64,000 nucleotides of DNA from Xanthocytophaga flava (GTDB taxonomy: Bacteria > Bacteroidota > Bacteroidia > Cytophagales > 172606-1): positions 186,001-250,000 of the forward strand of contig NZ_JASJOR010000012.1 in assembly GCF_030068545.1 (NCBI RefSeq). Direction: 5' to 3'. Made by a program: the position numbers and the translations under genes. Of the stretch, positions 34,109-43,176 are shown in pieces. How positions within the stretch are numbered: the first letter of the stretch is position 1; the number at the start of each line of letters is the position of its first letter. The notes under the pieces are model-generated. The model was not told the DNA's origin, did no database searches, and saw only the letters and a list, made by a program, of their open reading frames with translations.

Positions 34109-34693
34109 ATGAAACCTGTATTAAAAGACCAGCTATTAGATTCATTGGAAGAACAAGTGGAAAAACATCTTCGGCAGTGTGTTGAACAGTTTCAGAATCT
34201 TAGTGAGGACATTTTATTAGCTCCTGCTACCAATGGAGGATGGAGTATTGCACAGTGTCTGGAGCATTTGAATAGTTATGGCAAGTATTATCTACCTCAA
34301 ATTCAGAAAGGATTGACCAAGGTGCAGTTAAAGCCTAATGTAGAAACTTTTCGTAGTACCTGGTTAGGAAGGTATTTTACCAGAATGATGGACCCACAGA
34401 CAGGAACGAGAAAATACAAAGCTTTTAAAGGGCATATTCCTGATCAAAACCTGAACCCCTATGCTGTAGTAGCCGAATTTATCCAGCAACAGGAGACTCT
34501 ATTGGCTTATATCCGTCAGGCTCGTCATGTAGACTTAAATTGTATTCGTATTCCTATCTCAATCCTGCAATGGATACGTCTAAAACTAGGAGATGTGTTA
34601 CAGTTTTTGATTGCACACAATGAAAGACATATAGTGCAGGCTCAACGAAATATTCCTATCCTGACTTCATCTGCAAACTCTGCACCTGTCTGA
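34109..34693 (+). CDS. DinB superfamily protein
   Basis: The 194-residue protein has the four-helix DinB/YfiT-like fold. Its metal-ligand pattern shows a first His in GGWSIAQCLEHLNSYG (about residue 52) and two more in the C-terminal HNERHIVQAQR. Some DinB-fold proteins are thiol transferases acting on mycothiol or bacillithiol; others have no known role. It begins four bases after the DUF4345 gene. The substrate is unknown. Confidence 0.85.
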   Translation: MKPVLKDQLLDSLEEQVEKHLRQCVEQFQNLSEDILLAPATNGGWSIAQCLEHLNSYGKYYLPQIQKGLTKVQLKPNVETFRSTWLGRYFTRMMDPQTGTRKYKAFKGHIPDQNLNPYAVVAEFIQQQETLLAYIRQARHVDLNCIRIPISILQWIRLKLGDVLQFLIAHNERHIVQAQRNIPILTSSANSAPV

Positions 34694-35099
34694 CTATTTT
34701 ATAGTTATAAGGCATTCTATTCCTGGTTGAATCCTAAAAGGGCTTTTGTTGTGAAAGACTTTTTTTCATAAAACCCTATCCGGGCTTACTGTGTACTAAA
34801 AATAGATACAGTATAGTTTCTGATACTAGATTGTTTTTGCATACTTGTTTGGTAACTTTCTCTGATATTGATAGATATGGGAGCGGTAACATAATAAAAA
34901 AGCAGATTGCTATTATTCTTCCATACAAGAATTCCTGTAATGTTTGGCTGGCTTATGTGATATCCTATGTATGCATACTATCAAATCGGAACAACCTTAC
35001 TGATTTGAGAGACAGCATTCTACCAGTGATATGTAACCTTTGAAATAGCGGAGGTATTTTTACTGAAAAGTAAAAGAAAACGCTACTATTCTCAGTATC
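34694..35099. other. 406-base spacer with possible promoter
   Basis: The spacer before the SpoIIE gene holds a candidate promoter at 34831-34860 (TTG, N19, TAACTTTC), about 240 bases before the start codon, implying a long leader. A 70-residue frame (34831-35043) crosses it but has no gene-like composition or domain, so I do not call it. Confidence 0.45.
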
Positions 35100-38000
35100 A
35101 TGTCACGAATTACATATATTTTAAGAGTATCTATCTTACTATTTGTCTTATTGGGAAGAAGCTTCGTTGCCAACGCCCAACAAGGTAATCCCTATATCAC
35201 CAATTATACGATTACACCTGCTAATCTGCCAGGGTATGACTTACCCCGCACATTTACTTCTATTCTGTCTGGAGGTGATCAGCATATTTATGTAACCAAT
35301 ACCAAAGGTGTCTTATTTTACAATGGATCAGAATGGATATTGGTTCGGACTGCTACCACACCTTTATCATTGACTACACACCCTGATTATTCAGAGCGTG
35401 TATATGTAGGGTGTCAGGAAGGATTTGGCTATGTTCAGACAAACGCCAATGGAGAGAATCAGTTTGTTGGTTATGGGAAGGAACAAAAGATTACAGGAGC
35501 TATTACACAGATAAAAAGTAATGGAAATCATGTATATCTGTTAAATAAGTCAGCTGTATATGAGTGGGATGTAAAAGAAGACCAGTTAAGTAATGTATGG
35601 AAAGCCTCCGGTTCTGCAACCTTTCAGGATTTGTTTGTTCAGAATAATCAGGTATTTATAAACGTAGCAGGAAAAGGTTTGCAACGTATTAATGGGAAGC
35701 AATTGACTACCGTTGCAGGAACAGAGGTTTTGGGACAATCCCGTATTGTAGCGACTATTCCTTTATCGGAACAGAAGCAGATTCTGGGAACATCCAACAA
35801 TCGTCTGTGGATCTTTAACGGTCAGCAGTTGTCTCCTTTATCTATTGAAGCACAAAGTTATCTGGATGCGAATCAGTTATCAAGTGGCACAGACTTATCA
35901 GCCTCTATGTATGCCCTTGCTACTGTTTCGGGTGGATGTGTTATTATTGAAAAGCAAACAGGAAAGATACGTCACGTTGTAAACTTCCAGACCGGATTAC
36001 CTGAAGATGAGATTCAGGCGGTAAGTAAAGATGGACAAGGAAACTTGTGGATCAGTCATTCCATGGGAGTAAGCCGTGCTGATTTTCATTTTTTGGTATC
36101 CAACTTCTCTACTTATCCGGGATTGATTGGTAATGTTACGCAGGTTCTTTCACATAAGAATATGCTGTATGTAGCAACAACAGAAGGTATTTTCTATCTG
36201 GATAAATCCGACTCTTTTCAGGAAGTTTCCGGATTTGTAAAGCAAAAACGTCAGATTGAACGCATCACAAAAACCATTACCATCAAAGAAAATCGCAAAG
36301 GTTTGCTTGGAAAGCTATTTGGAGGGAAAGATGATGTAAAGGTAGACCAGAAAAAAGAAGTTATTGAACTGGAAGACAAACCAACGAATGTCAATCGCCA
36401 ACAAGAAATCTACGCATTACAGTCTATCCCTTATCTGTTCAAGAAAATAGAAGGGTTTGCTGGAAAGTGTCGTCAGCTTTCTTTGTTTGAAGGCCGGATA
36501 CTGGCAGCAGGAAGTAATGGTGTATATCAGATTAGTGGAACCTCTTCAACCCCATTGTTGACAGGTGTATATGTACAGTCCTTATATGCTTCTACTAACA
36601 AACGAATTCTGGTTGGAGCTCAAAACGGGTTATATGCTCTGAATTTGCGTGGAGACAAGTGGGAACCCGAAAATTATACCCGTCAGGTATCAACACCTGT
36701 TCATTCTATGTGTCAGGAAGGAAATACCGTATGGCTGGGTAGCCTGAATCAGGTATGGAAGCTGGAACTGAATACACAAGGCAAAGTTCATAAGGCACAT
36801 CCTTATACTACCGGACTTCCTTATTCTGACCTTATTCCTGTATTCCTGGCAGAAGGCAAGCCTTCCTTTATTATAGACAATAAATTATATCGCTTTAACA
36901 GTTCTGAAAATAAGCTGGAGATTGATGGAGATTGGACTAAGAAAGGAATAGATCTGCGTGCTCCTGTCTATGGACAGAAGGATCTTACCTGGATGCGTTT
37001 GGAGGGAAGATGGCAAGAAATCAGCAGCACACAAAAAATAGATCAGCAACGTACAGCTTTATTGAATCTGTTTTCAGATTTGCGGGATGTGTACATTGAC
37101 AGCAAACAAAACATCTGGGTGGTAGATGCTGCCAATCAGATTTATCAGATTAATGGGGAGCCTAACTTTGGTACACTTCCTGCATTGCATGTATATCTTG
37201 AACGAGTAGCTGACAAAAAGGGTAAGAATCTGCCTATTGATGATGTTAGTGTACCATATGATCAGAATGCACTTCAGTTTGTAGTGTCTCCTCGTCAGTT
37301 TGGTCAGGAAGCAGCCATTCAATATCAGTATCGTGTGTCAGGTATTGGCAATGAATGGTCTGAATGGCAAACAGCACCTGTATTTCGTTTTCCTATTTTA
37401 CCTGATGGTTCATTTACTTTACAGGTAAGAGCCCGTGATGCACAAGGAACAGTAAGTGAAGTCAGCGAATTTGACTTTGTAGTGCGTCCTCCGTTCTGGA
37501 AAACCTGGTGGTTCCAGGGAATAGTCCTGATTGCCATTGCTGCTGGCGTTGTATTCTTTGTTCGTTTCCGTACCTATCGTTTGGAACAAGCCAATCGCAT
37601 TCTGGAGCAACGTGTAGAAGAACGTACACTGGAAATACGCTTGCAAAAAGAGCAGATTGAACTTCAGAAAAACGATATTGAATTGCAAAAGCATGAACTG
37701 GAGCTGGCATACACAGATATTTCCAAAAAGAACAAACACATTACTGGAAGTATCAATTATGCTCAGAAGATCCAACATGCTATCTTACCATTAGAGTCCC
37801 AGATTGAAAAAGCATTGCCAGAATCGTTTGTATTTTTCCAGCCACGGGATACTGTAAGTGGTGACTTCTATTGGTTCTCAGAAAAAGAAGAGGTTGTTAT
37901 TATTGCGGCAGTTGACTGTACCGGACATGGCGTACCAGGGGCATTTATGTCCATGATTGGTAATACATTGTTAAACCAGATTGTCAATGAGAAGGGCATT

Positions 38001-38546
38001 ACCGAGCCAGCGAAAATTCTGAATTTATTACACAAGGGAGTGCGTAAAGCGTTGAAACAGGAGGAGGATAATAGTGAAAGGCAGGATGGTATGGATATCG
38101 CACTTTGTACTTTCAATAAACGTACATTGTTATTGCAGTATGCAGGAGCTAATAACTCACTATATATTGTTGAAAATGGCGAACTGATTGAAACAAAAGC
38201 CAATAAATTTGGAATTGGTGGGGTTCAGAAAGAAGCTGAACGATTGTTTACCAATCATACCTTTACAGTGAGTGCTAATACGCATTGTTATCTGTTTACA
38301 GATGGATATGAAGATCAGTTTGGTGGACCTGACAACCGGAAGTTTATGGCAAAACGTTTCCGTCAGTTATTGGTAGATATTCATGCTAAACCAGCCACAG
38401 AACAAAAACAGATACTGACACAGACCATACATGATTGGAAAGGCCATGAATCGCAAATGGATGATATGTTGGTAATAGGTTTTCAGTTGCCGGTATCTCC
38501 CGACTTTGCAATCAAGGCTACCCTGATGGATAGTGTCACCCAATAA
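35100..38546 (+). CDS. SpoIIE-family phosphatase with two-component-type propeller sensor
   Basis: The 1148-residue protein has a signal peptide (ending NAQ, about residue 27), a large periplasmic beta-propeller of the regulator-propeller (Reg_prop) kind (about 30-700, with LPEDEIQAVSKDGQGNLWI near residue 300) and a Y_Y_Y-type beta-sandwich (about 730-797). One membrane helix (about 803-823), a coiled coil (about 830-880) and a PP2C-like SpoIIE domain (about 920-1140) follow. Metal-binding segments are seen: DTVSGDFYW, DCTGHGVPGAFMS and FTDGYEDQFGG. Such proteins should dephosphorylate an anti-sigma-antagonist or similar target in response to an extracellular signal. No partner switch genes lie nearby. 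Confidence 0.94.
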   Translation: MSRITYILRVSILLFVLLGRSFVANAQQGNPYITNYTITPANLPGYDLPRTFTSILSGGDQHIYVTNTKGVLFYNGSEWILVRTATTPLSLTTHPDYSERVYVGCQEGFGYVQTNANGENQFVGYGKEQKITGAITQIKSNGNHVYLLNKSAVYEWDVKEDQLSNVWKASGSATFQDLFVQNNQVFINVAGKGLQRINGKQLTTVAGTEVLGQSRIVATIPLSEQKQILGTSNNRLWIFNGQQLSPLSIEAQSYLDANQLSSGTDLSASMYALATVSGGCVIIEKQTGKIRHVVNFQTGLPEDEIQAVSKDGQGNLWISHSMGVSRADFHFLVSNFSTYPGLIGNVTQVLSHKNMLYVATTEGIFYLDKSDSFQEVSGFVKQKRQIERITKTITIKENRKGLLGKLFGGKDDVKVDQKKEVIELEDKPTNVNRQQEIYALQSIPYLFKKIEGFAGKCRQLSLFEGRILAAGSNGVYQISGTSSTPLLTGVYVQSLYASTNKRILVGAQNGLYALNLRGDKWEPENYTRQVSTPVHSMCQEGNTVWLGSLNQVWKLELNTQGKVHKAHPYTTGLPYSDLIPVFLAEGKPSFIIDNKLYRFNSSENKLEIDGDWTKKGIDLRAPVYGQKDLTWMRLEGRWQEISSTQKIDQQRTALLNLFSDLRDVYIDSKQNIWVVDAANQIYQINGEPNFGTLPALHVYLERVADKKGKNLPIDDVSVPYDQNALQFVVSPRQFGQEAAIQYQYRVSGIGNEWSEWQTAPVFRFPILPDGSFTLQVRARDAQGTVSEVSEFDFVVRPPFWKTWWFQGIVLIAIAAGVVFFVRFRTYRLEQANRILEQRVEERTLEIRLQKEQIELQKNDIELQKHELELAYTDISKKNKHITGSINYAQKIQHAILPLESQIEKALPESFVFFQPRDTVSGDFYWFSEKEEVVIIAAVDCTGHGVPGAFMSMIGNTLLNQIVNEKGITEPAKILNLLHKGVRKALKQEEDNSERQDGMDIALCTFNKRTLLLQYAGANNSLYIVENGELIETKANKFGIGGVQKEAERLFTNHTFTVSANTHCYLFTDGYEDQFGGPDNRKFMAKRFRQLLVDIHAKPATEQKQILTQTIHDWKGHESQMDDMLVIGFQLPVSPDFAIKATLMDSVTQ

Positions 38547-38570
38547 TGAGATTCAAATTGCTAATATAAA

Positions 38571-38605
38571 ATCCCATCTGTGCCAACAAGCAGATGGGAT
38601 TTTTG
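38571..38605 (+). terminator. Terminator after the SpoIIE gene
   Basis: ATCCCATCTG (38571-38580) pairs with CAGATGGGAT (38591-38600) with a 10-base loop, then TTTTTG. The pairing is perfect and the T run is good. Confidence 0.85.
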
Positions 38606-38679
38606 ATTTATGATAGTGGGAAGAATACTTAGGAAGCCTTACTATCTGATAAACACTTCTATTCTAGTTTAGTAACATT

Positions 38680-38708
38680 TTTGGAGTGCTGGTATTGTTG
38701 TATATTTA
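38680..38708 (+). promoter_or_regulatory. Candidate promoter of the following gene
   Basis: TTTG (38680-38683), 17 bases and TATATTTA (38701-38708) resemble the Bacteroidota consensus with a short spacer and one mismatch in the -7 box. The start codon lies about 32 bases after the -7 box. Confidence 0.4.
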
Positions 38709-38739
38709 GTAATTATGTTTAAAGTTTCTCAATACAACT

Positions 38740-39723
38740 ATGAAAAAACCACTTCTTTTATTGGTATTCTTTTATGGTTTGCAAGCAACCTGGGCTCAGA
38801 CTGACTCCAGTGCCTTTCTTTTTGCCAAACGCCACAAGTTTCGTTACATCATTGAGATTAAAAATGACTCAGGGTTCGTTTATAAACTAGAACAACATTC
38901 CTTCCATGTTGTCTTAGATGTGCTTATTGCTGAAGATACAGTTATACTTCAACCAAAATCAGAGGATGATTTGTACATTGGTAAAAAGTTTCAATTTGGT
39001 AAAGACTCTAAAAATAGGGTACATCTGGTAGATAAAAGTAGACCACAAAAATCTATAAAGATCAAAGTAGATTCAATAAGTAACCAAAATGCCAATTATA
39101 TGGTGAATGAAGGTTATTGGTATAGCCGGTTTTCACAACTGAATGATACTCTACATCTCAAAAATCCCTGGATTACTATTGGTCCAGTTGATGCCTTTAG
39201 TTATTGGCAGGCATTCACCAAGAGTGAGACCGCATCTATAAATGTAGGGGGGCCACACAAAAGCTTTCAGGTATTTGCAATGAATAAATTGAAACAAATA
39301 CGAGATAGTATTGAAGCCAAAGAAGCTAAGAATGTCAATAGTATGCAAAGTATACTGGATAGTGCTACTATTTTATCTGCTGACAAGCTGAAAGATAAGT
39401 TCAGAGAATTATCTGGTTATGAAGAAAAGAATTATTTTGATGCTGCTGCTCATGCTCTCAGCAAACAGCATCCTCAGAACTTTTTTGAATTGGTGGAGGC
39501 TGCGCCTGATTTAAAAAAGAAATTGTATCAATCTTTATACTATGATAAACAAATAGTAACTACTCTGAAAAGCGTTGAAACAACATCTCCCATAAAGGAT
39601 GATTTCCTTAAAAAGCAGAAAAAAGTAAAGTTAGTACACACAATAGTTGTTTCTGCTGTCTCAATTGGTACTATAAGCTTTTACGTACTTTTAGGTTGGG
39701 GTATTTATGCATTGGCAACATAG
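38740..39723 (+). CDS. Hypothetical secreted protein
   Basis: The 327-residue protein has a signal peptide ending TWAQ and, at its far C terminus, a hydrophobic helix (about residues 298-324), so it may be anchored at both ends or only at the C terminus. The middle is Lys/Asp/Ser-rich with many short strands and a helical stretch around 180-270. I do not recognise a domain. It stands alone with its own probable promoter. Confidence 0.6.
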   Translation: MKKPLLLLVFFYGLQATWAQTDSSAFLFAKRHKFRYIIEIKNDSGFVYKLEQHSFHVVLDVLIAEDTVILQPKSEDDLYIGKKFQFGKDSKNRVHLVDKSRPQKSIKIKVDSISNQNANYMVNEGYWYSRFSQLNDTLHLKNPWITIGPVDAFSYWQAFTKSETASINVGGPHKSFQVFAMNKLKQIRDSIEAKEAKNVNSMQSILDSATILSADKLKDKFRELSGYEEKNYFDAAAHALSKQHPQNFFELVEAAPDLKKKLYQSLYYDKQIVTTLKSVETTSPIKDDFLKKQKKVKLVHTIVVSAVSIGTISFYVLLGWGIYALAT

Positions 39724-39780
39724 TTGATTACCAATTCTATAGACAGATGGGATTATTCATAGTTGTGGTTTGGGAGTATG

Positions 39781-39811
39781 TTTGGTATTCCTCATAAACT
39801 TTGTATTTTTA
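39781..39811 (+). promoter_or_regulatory. Candidate promoter of the amidohydrolase gene
   Basis: TTTG (39781-39784), N19 and TATTTTTA (39804-39811) match the Bacteroidota consensus at every position but the last of the -7 box. The start codon is 54 bases downstream. Confidence 0.55.
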
Positions 39812-39865
39812 GTCAAGTGAGAATCTGATTCTACGCTTTCTCCTAGCTATACAAACCACTTTTCT

Positions 39866-41137
39866 ATGAAGCAAACTTTACTCATTGCCATTCTACTGTC
39901 TATACACCTTTCCTGTTTTGCTCAAAAATCTGTCTTACTGGCAAAAAATCTTATTGATGGAACAGGGAAAGTTATTCCAAATCCTGCCATACTTATTGAA
40001 AGGGATAAAATAGTCGGTATTACTACCAGAGATAAGCTACCTAAAAATAGTATTGTTACAGATCTGGGAGACTACACTTTACTTCCAGGCTTGATTGATC
40101 TGCATGTACATCCAAATCTGAGTGTAGAAGGTTACCAGGTATATCATGTAAAAACATCTTCTGCTTACAAAGCATTAGCTGGGTTACACAGAGTACAGGA
40201 TCTATTGTCTGCCGGATGGACAACACTCCGTGTTGCCGGAGATGGCGATGTAGGTTATGCTAATATGGAAATCCGCAAAGCCATAAATGAAGGATTGTTT
40301 AGTGGTCCCCGAATATATGGAGCCGCACATTATCTCTCGGTAACAGGTGGCGGCGGTGATATTAATTTTGTTTCATATGAACAACCTGTTATTGCTGATG
40401 GACTTGTCGCCGATGGACCTGATCAACTGCGAAAAGCTGTTCGTAATGAAATCAAATATGGCAGTGACTGGATTAAAATCCTGGTTACAGGGGCTTTCAT
40501 GAGTTCAGGTGACAATCCGAATAATGTACATTTTAGTCCGGAAGAATTAAAAGTTGTTGTGGAAGAAGCTGCTCGGCGTGATGTACCTGTCATGGCTCAT
40601 GCCCATAGCAATGAAGGAATTAAGATGGCTGTTGAAGCAGGTGTGCGTACCATTGAACACGGATCTTTTCTTGAAAATGATGCTATTGATCTGATGGTGA
40701 AACATAATACCTACTTGATTCCGACATTAGCTATTCACTTATATCACACAGAAGAAATTGCAGATCAAAAAGCTCTTCAAAAAGCAGTAACACTAACTAA
40801 TAAAACCAAAGAAGGCACTTATACAAATTTTCAGCTGGCTGTAAAAAAAGGAGTAAAGTTTGGTTTGGGGACTGACTTTATTGACTGGCCATCTGCTTTT
40901 TCAGCTAAGGAGTTTACTGAGTACCTCAAACTAGGGTTTACTCCTATGCAGGCTATTATGTGTGCTACCAAAGTAAATGCAGAGATTTTAAAAAAAGAGA
41001 AAGAAATAGGTACAGTTGAGGTTGGAAAGCTGGCTGATATTATAGCTGTAAAGGGAGATCCACTAAAAGACATTACAGAACTGGAGCGTGTAAAATTTGT
41101 GATGATAGGAGGGAAAATTGTGAAAAATGAGAAATAG
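39866..41137 (+). CDS. Secreted amidohydrolase, imidazolonepropionase-like
   Basis: The 423-residue protein has a signal peptide ending FAQ (about 20) and an amidohydrolase fold. LPGLIDLHVHPN (His80, His82) supplies the first metal pair; AHAHSNEG and IEHGSFL supply further ligands, and GLGTDF the catalytic Asp. Enzymes of this branch include Xaa-Pro dipeptidases and imidazolonepropionase-like proteins, so a small amide, peptide or cyclic substrate is likely. A paralogue with the same ending (DPLKDI.ELE.VKFVM) lies 3 kb downstream. It has its own promoter. Confidence 0.9.
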   Translation: MKQTLLIAILLSIHLSCFAQKSVLLAKNLIDGTGKVIPNPAILIERDKIVGITTRDKLPKNSIVTDLGDYTLLPGLIDLHVHPNLSVEGYQVYHVKTSSAYKALAGLHRVQDLLSAGWTTLRVAGDGDVGYANMEIRKAINEGLFSGPRIYGAAHYLSVTGGGGDINFVSYEQPVIADGLVADGPDQLRKAVRNEIKYGSDWIKILVTGAFMSSGDNPNNVHFSPEELKVVVEEAARRDVPVMAHAHSNEGIKMAVEAGVRTIEHGSFLENDAIDLMVKHNTYLIPTLAIHLYHTEEIADQKALQKAVTLTNKTKEGTYTNFQLAVKKGVKFGLGTDFIDWPSAFSAKEFTEYLKLGFTPMQAIMCATKVNAEILKKEKEIGTVEVGKLADIIAVKGDPLKDITELERVKFVMIGGKIVKNEK

Positions 41138-41207
41138 GGCTAAGTAATTGTTTAAAAAAATCTTTTGAAGATGTATACTAACACTAACCTGAACCATACA
41201 AACCTTT

Positions 41208-42710
41208 ATGAAGAAAATACTACCATTTTTGCTTTATCTGCTTTCTCCCTTACTGTTTGCTCAAACGACTAAGCAACTCAATGAATTTGACGCCTACATT
41301 CAAAAATCTGTTAAGGAGTGGCAAATTCCTGGTCTTGCTATTGCTGTTGTAAAAGATGGAAAGGTAATTGTAAAGAAAGGCTATGGAACACGTGAAATTG
41401 GAACAGCTCAACCTGTAGATGCCCATACACTATTTGCCTGTGCTTCTACCACTAAGGCACTGACAGCAACAGGCATGGGAATGTTGGTAGATGCAGGTAA
41501 GGTAAACTGGAATGACCCTGTAATTAAATACCTGCCAGATTTTCATCTGTATGATCCATATGTAACGAAAGAACTGACCATACGGGACCTGTTTACCCAT
41601 AATTCAGGTGTAGGTAATACAGATTTTCTATGGGGTGATACGGATTGGTCTTCAGAGGAGGTTCTTCAAAAGATGGCAATGGTCAAACCTTCTTATTCGT
41701 TTCGGGCAAGCTTTATTTACCAGAATATTTTTTATCTGGTAGCTGGGAAGGTAATTGAGAAAGTGAGTGGTATGAATTGGGGAGAATTTATGAAACAACG
41801 TATTTTTCAGCCTCTGGGAATGACCCGTACCAAACCCTACTTTAAAGAAGTAACGGATGTCAATCGATCACGTCCCCATTTCAAAGTAGAGAATACTATC
41901 GTTGCTATTGAAGATTTAAAAGCAGATGCTATTGGACCGGCTGGTAGTATCTGGTCTTGTGTGGATGATATGGCAAAATGGGTTGCCTGTATGCTCGATA
42001 GTAGCAAGTATACAGGTGGAAGGTTAGTAAATCCGCAAACGTGGGCGGAATTATTTAAACCTCAGGTAATGGTGCCACCCTCTCAGTTTTATCCTACCAT
42101 GCGACTGACCCAACCTAACTGGACAACATATGGACTAGGATGGTTTCAACAGGACTATAAAGGTAAGAAAGTTAATTTTCATACAGGTAGCTTACCAGGT
42201 ACTATTGCTATTCATGGCCAATTGCCCGAGGCTAAGTTAGGTATCTATATTCTGGGTAACTATGATCATGCAGAGATACGTCATGCATTGATGTTTAAGG
42301 CATTTGACTTGTTTACTCTGGGAGGGAACCGTGATTGGAGTGCTGAGTTTTTGACACTATATCAGAGTCTGGCTGAAGCAGCAAAAACGGCAGAGAAAGA
42401 ATTCGAAAGCAGCCGAAAACTAAATACACAACCTTCATTACCTCTGGAAGCCTATACTGGCAAGTATTCAGATCCTTTGTATGGAGATGTAGTGATTACT
42501 CTTGCAAATAATCAATTAGCTGTCACAATCAATAAGTTCGTTAAGATTACGGTAGAACATTGGCATTATAATACGTTTAGGGGGTGGTATGAAAAAAAAT
42601 GGTATGGAAAAGATACTGTCAATTTTATACTCAGTGCAGACGGAACTATAGAAAAAGTTGTTATAGATGGGAAAGGATATCAGAAAGAGGGGCCTGAGAA
42701 AAAATTATAA
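41208..42710 (+). CDS. Serine hydrolase, beta-lactamase/D-aminopeptidase family
   Basis: The 500-residue protein has a signal peptide ending FAQ (about 19) and a class C beta-lactamase-like domain (about 25-370). Its catalytic S-x-x-K is Ser80-Thr-Thr-Lys83, and its Y-x-N is Tyr170-Gln-Asn172. A HTG segment (FHTGSLPGT, about residue 326) replaces the usual KTG. The C-terminal DUF3471-type beta domain (about 400-500) is common in esterase and D-peptidase members. The substrate could be a peptide or an ester. It follows the amidohydrolase on the same strand by 70 bases. Confidence 0.92.
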   Translation: MKKILPFLLYLLSPLLFAQTTKQLNEFDAYIQKSVKEWQIPGLAIAVVKDGKVIVKKGYGTREIGTAQPVDAHTLFACASTTKALTATGMGMLVDAGKVNWNDPVIKYLPDFHLYDPYVTKELTIRDLFTHNSGVGNTDFLWGDTDWSSEEVLQKMAMVKPSYSFRASFIYQNIFYLVAGKVIEKVSGMNWGEFMKQRIFQPLGMTRTKPYFKEVTDVNRSRPHFKVENTIVAIEDLKADAIGPAGSIWSCVDDMAKWVACMLDSSKYTGGRLVNPQTWAELFKPQVMVPPSQFYPTMRLTQPNWTTYGLGWFQQDYKGKKVNFHTGSLPGTIAIHGQLPEAKLGIYILGNYDHAEIRHALMFKAFDLFTLGGNRDWSAEFLTLYQSLAEAAKTAEKEFESSRKLNTQPSLPLEAYTGKYSDPLYGDVVITLANNQLAVTINKFVKITVEHWHYNTFRGWYEKKWYGKDTVNFILSADGTIEKVVIDGKGYQKEGPEKKL

Positions 42711-42730
42711 TTCCTATCAGGTTTATACGG

Positions 42731-43075
42731 TTAGGTATATCGTAAAGCCCATGCGATCAAGACCGCCTGTAGTGGGAGGCGAGCCCATAGTAGCCAGGAC
42801 GGAATGCGATGGAATTTTTGGCTGGTAGCCATATAGATATTGGCAGGAAATATAGCAATCAGCAAAAGTACAATGCCCCACGCAGACCAAACCCGGGTTG
42901 GTGAAAATAATAAACCAATACCTAAGGCAGATTCTGCAAATCCACTGAGCAGCACCATAGCACGATGAGCCGGAATGTAGGGGGGCATGATCGATTCATA
43001 CATACGGGGTTTCACAAAGTGAAGGATTCCCGCTATAATATAAAGTATTGCCATTGCTATCAGATGCCATTCCAT
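42731..43075 (-). CDS. DoxX-family membrane protein
   Basis: The 114-residue protein has four hydrophobic segments typical of DoxX-like proteins, including ILHFVKPRMYESIMP, GFAESALGIGLLFSP and the Pro-containing last helices. Members are linked to oxidative stress or act as small membrane redox components. It is convergent with the serine hydrolase gene. Confidence 0.8.
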   Translation of the reverse strand: MEWHLIAMAILYIIAGILHFVKPRMYESIMPPYIPAHRAMVLLSGFAESALGIGLLFSPTRVWSAWGIVLLLIAIFPANIYMATSQKFHRIPSWLLWARLPLQAVLIAWALRYT

Positions 43076-43176
43076 ACAATGTCTGGTTAGAATTAAATAA
43101 AAAACAAAGGTAAAGAAATACTGAATAGTCTATGAATGTCAGTCTTCTTTGCCTTTGCTGTATTTAGGAAGTATGG

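Noticed and set aside
34831..35043. 70-residue plus-strand frame before the SpoIIE gene
   Set aside because: No domain, no leader, composition like non-coding DNA, and it overlaps a candidate promoter.
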